The notes under the pieces were generated by a model. The model saw nothing but the letters and a program-made list of their open reading frames with translations, searched no databases and was not told the DNA's origin. A DNA stretch of 64,000 nucleotides. Source: Algoriphagus halophilus (GTDB lineage Bacteria; Bacteroidota; Bacteroidia; Cytophagales; Cyclobacteriaceae). Position 1 is the stretch's first letter, and every line of letters begins with the position of its first letter. Made by a program: the position numbers and the translations under genes. This document shows, one piece after another, positions 45,241-52,175 of the stretch. Where the stretch lies: assembly GCF_900129785.1 (NCBI RefSeq), contig NZ_FSRC01000003.1:248001-312000 (forward strand). The letters run 5' to 3'.

Positions 45241-46101
45241 ATGAAATATAAACCTGTCCTACTGATCCTTGTCTTCATTGGCATGGCGATTTCTTTGGAT
45301 TCCTTTGCCCAGAAAAAAGGAGATCCTTTGTTTCAAGCTCCTTTGGGTATTGCGGCCTATACTTTTAGAAATGAATTCCCGAAAGGAGTAGAGCATACTT
45401 TGGATATTATCCAAGAAATGGGATTTACTGAATACGAAGGAGGTACGGCTGGGCTTACCCCAGAGGAATTTAAAAAACTATGTGCAGAAAGAGGAATAAG
45501 TATTCCTTCCACAGGTACTGGTTTTGAACAATTAGAGGAAGACCCTCAGGCGGTAGCAGATCGGGTGAAAGCTTTAGGTGCCAACTATGTCATGTGTGCC
45601 TGGATCCCTCATAAAGGAGATTTCACAAAAGCCAATGCTGATCGGGCTATTAAGGCCTTTAATGAAGGAGGAAAAGTCTTAAAAGAAAATGGGATTATTT
45701 TCAAATACCATGTTCACGGCTATGAATTCCAACCCTATGAAAATGGAACTTTATTGGATTACATCATTGAAAATACAGACCCGGAATATGTTTCTCTTCA
45801 AATGGATGTCATGTGGACGCACTTTGGAGGTGGAGATCCTGTGTCTTTATTAAAGAAGTATGGAGACAGATGGGTATCCTTACATCTGAAGGATTTCCGT
45901 AAAGGTGCTCCAAAAGATATGACTGGGTTGACTGGTCCGGAAAATGATGTTCCTCTAGGAACAGGTGAATTGGATATTCCGGGGATTTTGAGAGAATCCA
46001 ATAAGATTGGAATCAAACACATGTTTATAGAAGACGAAAGTGATCATGAGCTTGAGAATCTTCCAAAAAGTATAGCCTATTTAAAAAGCTTGAAGTACTG
46101 A
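45241..46101 (+). CDS. Secreted xylose-isomerase-like TIM-barrel protein
   Basis: 286 residues of the AP_endonuc_2 (sugar phosphate isomerase/epimerase) family with a signal peptide (LILVFIGMAISLDSFAQ). Family motifs: LGIAAYTFRNEFP, GFTEYEGGTAGLTP, FKYHVHGYEF, SLQMDVMWTHFGGGDP and WVSLHLKDF, which supply the usual Glu/Asp/His metal ligands. Exported members next to GMC and Gfo/Idh/MocA enzymes are common in Bacteroidota. A role in isomerising or cleaving an oxidised sugar made by the upstream dehydrogenase is inferred. 23 bp after the GMC gene, so cotranscribed. Confidence 0.9.
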   Translation: MKYKPVLLILVFIGMAISLDSFAQKKGDPLFQAPLGIAAYTFRNEFPKGVEHTLDIIQEMGFTEYEGGTAGLTPEEFKKLCAERGISIPSTGTGFEQLEEDPQAVADRVKALGANYVMCAWIPHKGDFTKANADRAIKAFNEGGKVLKENGIIFKYHVHGYEFQPYENGTLLDYIIENTDPEYVSLQMDVMWTHFGGGDPVSLLKKYGDRWVSLHLKDFRKGAPKDMTGLTGPENDVPLGTGELDIPGILRESNKIGIKHMFIEDESDHELENLPKSIAYLKSLKY

Positions 46102-46168
46102 CTGCCTCTTATGGACTGATGAATCCGTTTAAAAGGGTTAATTTTTGTAAAACATTGATTGCTAGGGC

Positions 46169-46197
46169 TTGAATTACGATTTTGTTTCGTAATTTTT
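46169..46197 (+). promoter_or_regulatory. Promoter with embedded palindrome upstream of the hydrolase-TPR gene
   Basis: TTG at 46169 and TAATTTTT at 46190 are 18 bp apart, close to the Bacteroidota pattern TTG-N19-TAnnTTTG. A perfect 8-bp inverted repeat (AATTACGA and TCGTAATT, 46172-46194, 7-bp centre) fills the spacer, the place a repressor would bind. The stem is too AT-rich for a terminator. Confidence 0.4.
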
Positions 46198-46219
46198 AGT
46201 TCTAACTAATTCAATTGTT

Positions 46220-47488
46220 ATGCGACATATTTTTCTATTCGTCCTGTTATTTCTTTTTTATTTTTCATCCTCGGGTTTTGCTCAAAATGAGCTTATACTT
46301 ATTTCTGTAAATGGGCGGCAAGTTGAAGTCAAATCTAGTGGATTGGAAGAAAGGAAACTACTTCAACCTGTAGTGATTTTTGAAGCTGGGCTTGGTGAAA
46401 ATCTTTCTATTTGGGATCAGGTTTTTAACCAAGTTTCTGATTTTGCTCCTGTGCTTTCCTATAATCGGGCCGGGATTGGGAAGTCTGAAGCTTCTTCCGA
46501 AACTATTACGATTGCCAGTAGGGTGGAAGAACTGGAGGGCTTGTTGAAAGAAATGAAAATTGATCCTCCTTACCTACTTGTTGGGAATAATTGGGGATCG
46601 TTAATTACGAAAGATTTTCTTGTTAAACATCCCGAAGACGTACTTGGCACTCTATTCTTGGATCCGATTGTTGAGTTAGATAATCAACAAGGGATGGCAG
46701 ACTATTTTGAAATGGAGGGTTTAGATGGAGGAGTGATTTCCTCAGAATACATAGAATTCCTCAATTCAAGAATGAGATATACTGAATCTGGTGTACAAAA
46801 TGAGGTGACTGCCTTCCTTTCTCTATTAATTGAAAATAAAGTTACTTGGGACTCCGAAGAATTACCTAATAAACAGACCACAGTTTTGCTTGGGAATGCA
46901 AATGATGTATTTCCAATGATGGGGAAATTATCAATGGATTCGAAGGAATTTCACAAAAAGTTAATGGAGGGAAAGGTCGCCTTTTTCGAGGAAAACTTGT
47001 TGGGAAAGCGAAATACTACTTTAGTGCTGTCATCCGGTTCTATGAATATATTGCCTTATCAGAAGCCTCTTCAGATTTCATCCAATATCAGACATCTGAT
47101 GTATGAAGATATGAGCGGTCAAATTATGAATGCAGGATTGAAATTAAACGCTAAAGACTTTCATGCCTTTTTGGATGGGATAGAAACCTATGTCCCTGCC
47201 TCATTAAGAACTGAGAGAGTTTACAATATGCTAGGTTATAGTTTGATGAGGCATGATCAATATGAACAGGCACAGGTGCTATTTAAAAAAAATATGGAAA
47301 ACCACCCTGAATCTGCCAATGTGTATGATTCCTACGGGGACGGGTTATTGGCTATTGGGAAAATAGAAGAGGCTATTCCTTTTTATGAAAAAGCGATAGA
47401 ATTGGGTACAGTGGAGTCTCATCGAGATTTGGAACTGTTTCGAAAAAATTTAGCCAAGACGAAGGAGATGATAGCAAGTCAAAACTGA
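46220..47488 (+). CDS. Secreted alpha/beta-hydrolase-like protein with TPR repeats, nucleophile absent
   Basis: 422 residues: signal peptide (LFVLLFLFYFSSSGFAQ), an alpha/beta-hydrolase domain (about 30-300), and C-terminal TPR units (YNMLGYSLMRHDQYEQAQVLF, ANVYDSYGDGLLAIGKIEEAI). The fold is recognised by FEAGLGENLSIWDQV, LSYNRAGIGKSE and LLVGNNWGSLI. In active relatives the last motif is GHSxGG; here position 124, where Ser should be, is Asn. The protein may be a binding protein or a non-canonical enzyme. A hairpin terminator follows by about 23 bp. Confidence 0.85.
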   Translation: MRHIFLFVLLFLFYFSSSGFAQNELILISVNGRQVEVKSSGLEERKLLQPVVIFEAGLGENLSIWDQVFNQVSDFAPVLSYNRAGIGKSEASSETITIASRVEELEGLLKEMKIDPPYLLVGNNWGSLITKDFLVKHPEDVLGTLFLDPIVELDNQQGMADYFEMEGLDGGVISSEYIEFLNSRMRYTESGVQNEVTAFLSLLIENKVTWDSEELPNKQTTVLLGNANDVFPMMGKLSMDSKEFHKKLMEGKVAFFEENLLGKRNTTLVLSSGSMNILPYQKPLQISSNIRHLMYEDMSGQIMNAGLKLNAKDFHAFLDGIETYVPASLRTERVYNMLGYSLMRHDQYEQAQVLFKKNMENHPESANVYDSYGDGLLAIGKIEEAIPFYEKAIELGTVESHRDLELFRKNLAKTKEMIASQN

Positions 47489-47510
47489 ATAAAGAGGATA
47501 AAGTAAATGA

Positions 47511-47542
47511 AAAGAATTCCGGGTTTTCTTCCGGAATTTTTA
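47511..47542 (+). terminator. Rho-independent terminator of the hydrolase-TPR gene
   Basis: Core stem AATTCCGG/CCGGAATT with an 8-nt loop, extended by A-T and one G-U pairs, ending in a T-run (TTTTT). About 23 bp after the stop. Confidence 0.8.
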
Positions 47543-47564
47543 CTTTTAGGCAAAATCTATCCTG

Positions 47565-48983
47565 ATGAATAAAATAGTACTGATTGCCACTCTTTTAATT
47601 TTTCATGCCTTTTCCTCTTTTGCACAAGATGGAAAAGATTTCAATGTTTTGATCATTCATGTGGATGATTTGGGTTGGGCGGATATTGAGCCTCTAGGCA
47701 GTGATTTTTATGAAACCCCCCATATCAATACACTTGCTTCTGAAGGTATATTATTCACAAATTCCTATGCTGCAGCAGCGATTTGTTCACCGACAAGAGC
47801 TGCCATGCTCACTGGTAAATACCCAGCCAGATTAGGAATCACCGATTGGATTCGAGCTAAATTTCAAGGGGTAACCACTTCAGGTTTACCTGGCGATTAT
47901 GAAGTCTTTGAAGACAAACCTTTGAAAACCCCTAAAATTCAAGGCTTTTTGCCTTTGGAAGAAGTGACCATTGCTGAAAGAATGAAGTCAAAGGGCTATG
48001 CTACCATGCACGTTGGCAAATGGCATTTAGGAGAAGAAGGGTTTTATCCAGAGGATCAAGGTTTTGATGTCAATGTAGGGGGTAATGATTTGGGACAACC
48101 CCCTAGTTATTTCGATCCTTATCTTCCAGAAAAGCCAAGGGAGTTTTATGAAATCACTACGTTGAAACCTAGGAAAAAAGGAGAGTTTTTGACTGATAGA
48201 GAAGGGGATGAGGTGGTGTCATTTATGAATTTGAAGAAAGATGAAAAATTCTTCATTCACTGGGCACCTTATGCGGTTCATACGCCAATTATGGGTAAAC
48301 CGGAATTGGTAGAGAAATACAAGCAAAAAGATCCGGGCAATCAGCGAAACCCTACCTATGCTGCGCTAGTAGAAAGTGTTGATCAAAATGTAGGAAAAGT
48401 AATTCATGAGCTTGAAAGATTAGGTTTAAGGGATCAGACCTTAGTGATTTTCACCTCAGATAATGGTGGATTGATCGGAAATTATGAAAACCCCATTACC
48501 AATAATTTCCCTTTAAAATCGCAGAAAGGTTATCCTTACGAAGGTGGAATAAGAATTCCTACCATTGTAAGTTGGCCCGGTACTTTGCCAGAGGGGATTA
48601 TCAATGAAAACCCAATTATTACCATGGATTGGATTCCTACAATATTGGATTTTATGGGCGATAATCCTGTTCAGGATTGTTTGGAAGGTATTTCCCTGAA
48701 AGAAACTTTGACCAACCCTCAGTCAAAACTGGAGCGTGATTTGTTTTGGCATTTTCCTCATTATCGATTAAATGATATTGTTCCCTATGCCATAGTCAGA
48801 TCAGGGGGTTATAAATTGATCCATTATTTTGATGGAAGCGAAGGAGAGCTATATAATTTGAACTATGACATGGAGGAAAAAGTAAATGTCATCTCTACCC
48901 GCAAAGCCATTGCAGAGGAATTGCAAAACAAGCTAGAACACTGGTTAGAAGAAACTGGAGCTAGATTGCCAGTGGAAAAATAG
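47565..48983 (+). CDS. Type I sulfatase, secreted
   Basis: 472 residues. The signal peptide is LIATLLIFHAFSSFAQ. The formylglycine signature is C74-S-P-T-R (AAICSPTRAAMLTG), followed by the metal-site residues in HVDDLGWAD near the N-terminus and TSDNGG. GKWHLGEEGFYPEDQGFD is a typical sulfatase block. Different in subclass from the sulfatase at 12745 (CSPSR), and its nearest relatives are N-acetylgalactosamine-sulfatase-like or iduronate-sulfatase-like enzymes; substrate not determinable. It is probably transcribed on its own, since a terminator precedes it. Confidence 0.93.
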   Translation: MNKIVLIATLLIFHAFSSFAQDGKDFNVLIIHVDDLGWADIEPLGSDFYETPHINTLASEGILFTNSYAAAAICSPTRAAMLTGKYPARLGITDWIRAKFQGVTTSGLPGDYEVFEDKPLKTPKIQGFLPLEEVTIAERMKSKGYATMHVGKWHLGEEGFYPEDQGFDVNVGGNDLGQPPSYFDPYLPEKPREFYEITTLKPRKKGEFLTDREGDEVVSFMNLKKDEKFFIHWAPYAVHTPIMGKPELVEKYKQKDPGNQRNPTYAALVESVDQNVGKVIHELERLGLRDQTLVIFTSDNGGLIGNYENPITNNFPLKSQKGYPYEGGIRIPTIVSWPGTLPEGIINENPIITMDWIPTILDFMGDNPVQDCLEGISLKETLTNPQSKLERDLFWHFPHYRLNDIVPYAIVRSGGYKLIHYFDGSEGELYNLNYDMEEKVNVISTRKAIAEELQNKLEHWLEETGARLPVEK

Positions 48984-48995
48984 AGTTTAGCTCAC

Positions 48996-49679
48996 TTAGC
49001 AAACTAACTTATAGCCGTACCCTCGGATATTTAGAATTTGAATTTCGGGATCATCTTGAAGTTTTTTGCGAAGCTTTGTGATAAAAACATCCATGCTTCT
49101 AGCGTTAAAAAAGTCATCTGCTCCCCAAATTTGATTCAAAATTAAACTTCTGTCGGTAATGTCATTACAGTTTTCCAGCAGGATTTGGAGTAGTTGGGAT
49201 TCCCTAGCGGTAAGCGGAGATTCTGTAGTTCCAAATTTCAATAATTGTCTGGTAGGATGGAATTCAAATTTCCCTAATTCCAACCAGTCGCTTTGTTGGG
49301 TTTTTAATTGTTTTCGACTCAATTGAGCCTTGATTCTTACGATCAATTCCTCCATGCTGAATGGCTTTCGGATGTAGTCATTACCTCCTTGTCCAAATCC
49401 TTTGACCACATCTTCTGTTTGCCCTTTTGAAGTCAAAAAAATAATGGGAGTGAATGGGTCAATTTTTCGAATTTCCTCTGCAAGCGTAAATCCATCCTTC
49501 TTGGGCATCATCACATCCAGAACCAGGATTTCAGGTTTGCTGGTTTTGTACTTTTCCCATGCAATTTCTCCATTGGAACAAAGAACTACTTCAAAATCTC
49601 TGCTTTCCAGGCTTTCCTGGATGATCATTCCTAGAGAGATTTCGTCTTCAGCTAAAAGTACTTTTGTCTTGGTATTCAT
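48996..49679 (-). CDS. OmpR-family response regulator
   Basis: 227 residues from the ATG at 49679. The receiver domain (residues 1-120) has the acidic pair in LLAEDE, the phosphoacceptor Asp (VLDVMMPKKDG) and the Thr/Lys switch (FLTSKGQ, YIRKPFSMEEL). The C-terminal winged helix is OmpR/PhoB-type (ESQLLQILLENCND, SMDVFITKLRKKL, IRGYGYKL). Its ATG overlaps the histidine-kinase stop in an ATGA junction, so the pair is translationally coupled. A TTG two codons upstream is an alternative start. Family regulators bind direct repeats about 10-11 bp apart, and such repeats occur at 51238-51264. Confidence 0.94.
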   Translation of the reverse strand: MNTKTKVLLAEDEISLGMIIQESLESRDFEVVLCSNGEIAWEKYKTSKPEILVLDVMMPKKDGFTLAEEIRKIDPFTPIIFLTSKGQTEDVVKGFGQGGNDYIRKPFSMEELIVRIKAQLSRKQLKTQQSDWLELGKFEFHPTRQLLKFGTTESPLTARESQLLQILLENCNDITDRSLILNQIWGADDFFNARSMDVFITKLRKKLQDDPEIQILNIRGYGYKLVC

Positions 49680-51202
49680 GGCCAAATGGTTGTAAATGAT
49701 GTGCTTTTTGGTGCAGTGTCCAGTTCGATGACTCCTCCATGTTTTTCAATGATCTTTTTGACATAATAGAGGCCAATCCCAAAGCCCTTTACGTCATGAA
49801 CATTGCCTTGAGGAATTCTATAAAATTGCTCAAAAATTCTTTCTTTTTGGCCGGAGGCGATTTTTCCGCCGCTGTCCCAAATTTTAATTTTAGTTTGGTT
49901 GCTTTGATCCAAACTGATTTTGATACGATCTCCCCCGTACTTGATCGCATTGTCCAAAAGATTAGACAATACATTTTCAAAATGGAAGGTGTCTACTAAA
50001 ATTGGCTTGATGTGAGCAGGAAGCTGGAGTTCTACTTCCTTTTCAGGGGCCAAGGTTTGGTATTTCTGAAGTAGAGAACGAAGAATGGGTTCGGGATCGA
50101 TTTCCTCCATTCTCAAAATCAATTGCTCAGAATCCAGGGTAGCTGTTTCTAATAATTTTTCTACCATCAAGTTCAATTTGTGCAATTGCATCTTTGAAAT
50201 ACCCAGATAGCGTTTGTTCTTTTCTGGGTCGTTCGTAGGATTAAATTGTTCTATTCCTTCAATGGCAGATAGTGTAGTGGCGATAGGGGTTTTGAATTCA
50301 TGGGTAATATTCGAAATCAAGTCCTGTTTGATTTCTGCCACTTCTTTTTGGTTTTTAATAGTATGGTAGAGGTAATAAAAAGCGTAAGAAATAATTCCTA
50401 AAAACAAGAGAGAGGTAAGGAGTTCGAATACTCCTCTTTTTAGAATATTGAGAGCTGTATTCTCGAAATACAATTCCAAGTATTGGCCCCTTGGCAAAAA
50501 AGTGGACTTGGTAACGGTTTTGAAAGGCATGTTCAGCAAGGCTGGATAATTATAGGAACCGGAAATGGTGTCCTTGGCAAATTGAAGTAAGCCATAATTG
50601 ATGCTGATTCCTTTTCTATCTAAATCAGCTTGGAATAGCTCGTTGATTTTTCCGAAATCCAGAGAATCTCTGGTTATAGAAATGATGATGGTATTAGTCA
50701 ATGCCTTAAGCCGATGAATACTATCTGCAGATTCTAATCCTCGAAAAATATTGATCTGATGTTGCTCATCTACTGTCATATTTGTAGCCGAGTCAAACGT
50801 TAAATCATTGTATAAATGAATGGATTTAGAGGAATCAGAAAATGACCAGGTGGCAGCATTGGAATCAATTGCCTCTAAAGTTTCCAAGGATTTGAAAAAC
50901 ATTTTACTTTTTCCTACACGATGAAAAAAACTATTGTTCAGACTATCTGCTTTTAAGGAATCAGAAACTGTGAAATCGAGCTGCAGTGGCTTTCCATCGG
51001 TTAAGGTAAGCACATCTGTTTTTGCCAAATCCGCAAAATATGCTTCTAATGCATTGTCTAAACTCACCTGAATATCCTTGGTCAGTTGAGTTTCTATTTG
51101 TTTGAATTGAGAGATATTTCTATAGATCTGTACTCCGATGGAGACCAACAAAGTGAATCCTATTAAAATACCTATCCGCTTGAATTGTAGCTTTTTCACC
51201 AT
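49676..51202 (-). CDS. Sensor histidine kinase
   Basis: 508 residues with two transmembrane helices (IGILIGFTLLVSIGVQIY and LLTSLLFLGIISYAFYYLY) flanking an approximately 230-residue periplasmic domain that I do not recognise. Phosphoacceptor H301 lies in NITHEFKTPIATTLSAIEG. The catalytic domain has the N box (NVLSNLLDNAIKYGG), the DSGG-type G1 and GFGIGLYYVKKIIEKHGG. It partners the response regulator downstream. The sensory domain probably reads an envelope signal; the divergent GLPGLI/outer-membrane genes are likely targets. Confidence 0.93.
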   Translation of the reverse strand: MVKKLQFKRIGILIGFTLLVSIGVQIYRNISQFKQIETQLTKDIQVSLDNALEAYFADLAKTDVLTLTDGKPLQLDFTVSDSLKADSLNNSFFHRVGKSKMFFKSLETLEAIDSNAATWSFSDSSKSIHLYNDLTFDSATNMTVDEQHQINIFRGLESADSIHRLKALTNTIIISITRDSLDFGKINELFQADLDRKGISINYGLLQFAKDTISGSYNYPALLNMPFKTVTKSTFLPRGQYLELYFENTALNILKRGVFELLTSLLFLGIISYAFYYLYHTIKNQKEVAEIKQDLISNITHEFKTPIATTLSAIEGIEQFNPTNDPEKNKRYLGISKMQLHKLNLMVEKLLETATLDSEQLILRMEEIDPEPILRSLLQKYQTLAPEKEVELQLPAHIKPILVDTFHFENVLSNLLDNAIKYGGDRIKISLDQSNQTKIKIWDSGGKIASGQKERIFEQFYRIPQGNVHDVKGFGIGLYYVKKIIEKHGGVIELDTAPKSTSFTTIWP

Positions 51203-51237
51203 GCTAAATTAGGAGCTAATCAATTGAAAAACCGAAT

Positions 51238-51264
51238 GTTAACACACGTTAACACTGCTTAACT
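51238..51264. promoter_or_regulatory. Three (G/C)TTAAC direct repeats with 10-bp period
   Basis: GTTAACAC at 51238, GTTAACAC at 51248 and CTTAACTT at 51258 occur exactly 10 bp apart in the divergent region between the histidine kinase start (51202) and the GLPGLI start (51311). Direct repeats of this period are the usual binding geometry for OmpR-family dimers, so this is the best candidate binding site for the adjacent response regulator. Confidence 0.6.
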
Positions 51265-51310
51265 TAGTTATTTGGGCTGTTTTTATTGGTTTGCATCAAA
51301 GAAAATACAT

Positions 51311-52144
51311 ATGAAAACCAAAATTTTACTCCTCGGATTTATTGTTTTTATGGGCCTAGTAAGCACTACTAGGGCTCAGGGATTGACTGGGATTGCCCAC
51401 TACAAATCCTCTTCAACTATCAAATTTTCAATGGATAGCACTAAAATGGCTCCTGAGGCTATGGCAGATATTCAAAGACAGTTGAAAAAACAACTGGAAA
51501 AGGAATATGTGCTTACGTTCAACCAAGGAGAATCTAATTGGAAACAAGCAGAAAGCTTAGGTGCCGGGCCTGCTACCGCTTCTTCAGGAGGTGCTACAAT
51601 CGTTATTAATACTGGTGGAAGTGATTTAGTCTTGTATAAAAATTTGGCAGAACAGAAATACTTGGAAGAGAAGGATTTGATGGGGAAAGAATTTTTGGTC
51701 AAAGATGACCTGAAAGTATTTGAATGGGAACTTACAGGAGAAACCAAGACCATTGGTAATTATACCTGTCAAAAAGCGACCTATACAAAAATTCTAGACA
51801 GCAAAAGGTTCTCCACAGGGATGGAAGAAATGGAAGAATTCAAGGATACTGTACAAGTGGTCGCATGGTATACCGATCAAATTCCAGTTAGCCATGGACC
51901 TTCTGAATTTTGGGGACTTCCTGGCCTAATCCTCGAGTTACAAAACAATGGTTCTACTATGATCTGTGAGAAGATTGTGTTGAACCCAGAAGAGAAGTTT
52001 GAGCTCATTGTTCCTAAAAAGGGAAAAGAAATGACAGCAGATGAATATAGAGCCCTTGCAGATGAGAAGATGCAAGATATGATGAAAAAATACCAAGGAA
52101 AGCCAGGAGGAGAACATCAAATGACTATAAAAATCGGTAATTAA
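51311..52144 (+). CDS. GLPGLI-family secreted protein
   Basis: 277 residues from the ATG at 51311, which begins a good signal peptide (ILLLGFIVFMGLVSTTRAQ); the frame extends 13 codons upstream but the upstream residues do not fit a signal. The family tag FWGLPGLILEL is present near residue 215. The rest is beta-rich with a stretch of Gly/Ser/Ala (AGPATASSGGATIV). Function of the family is unknown; members are confined to Bacteroidota and often precede outer-membrane barrel genes. Here it is 31 bp before a large barrel gene. Confidence 0.9.
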   Translation: MKTKILLLGFIVFMGLVSTTRAQGLTGIAHYKSSSTIKFSMDSTKMAPEAMADIQRQLKKQLEKEYVLTFNQGESNWKQAESLGAGPATASSGGATIVINTGGSDLVLYKNLAEQKYLEEKDLMGKEFLVKDDLKVFEWELTGETKTIGNYTCQKATYTKILDSKRFSTGMEEMEEFKDTVQVVAWYTDQIPVSHGPSEFWGLPGLILELQNNGSTMICEKIVLNPEEKFELIVPKKGKEMTADEYRALADEKMQDMMKKYQGKPGGEHQMTIKIGN

Positions 52145-52175
52145 AAACCATATATTTCAAGAAAACTAAACCAAC

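Noticed and set aside
51272..51310. Upstream extension of the GLPGLI frame
   Set aside because: It would put 13 residues before the signal peptide and overlap the probable promoter zone beside the direct repeats.
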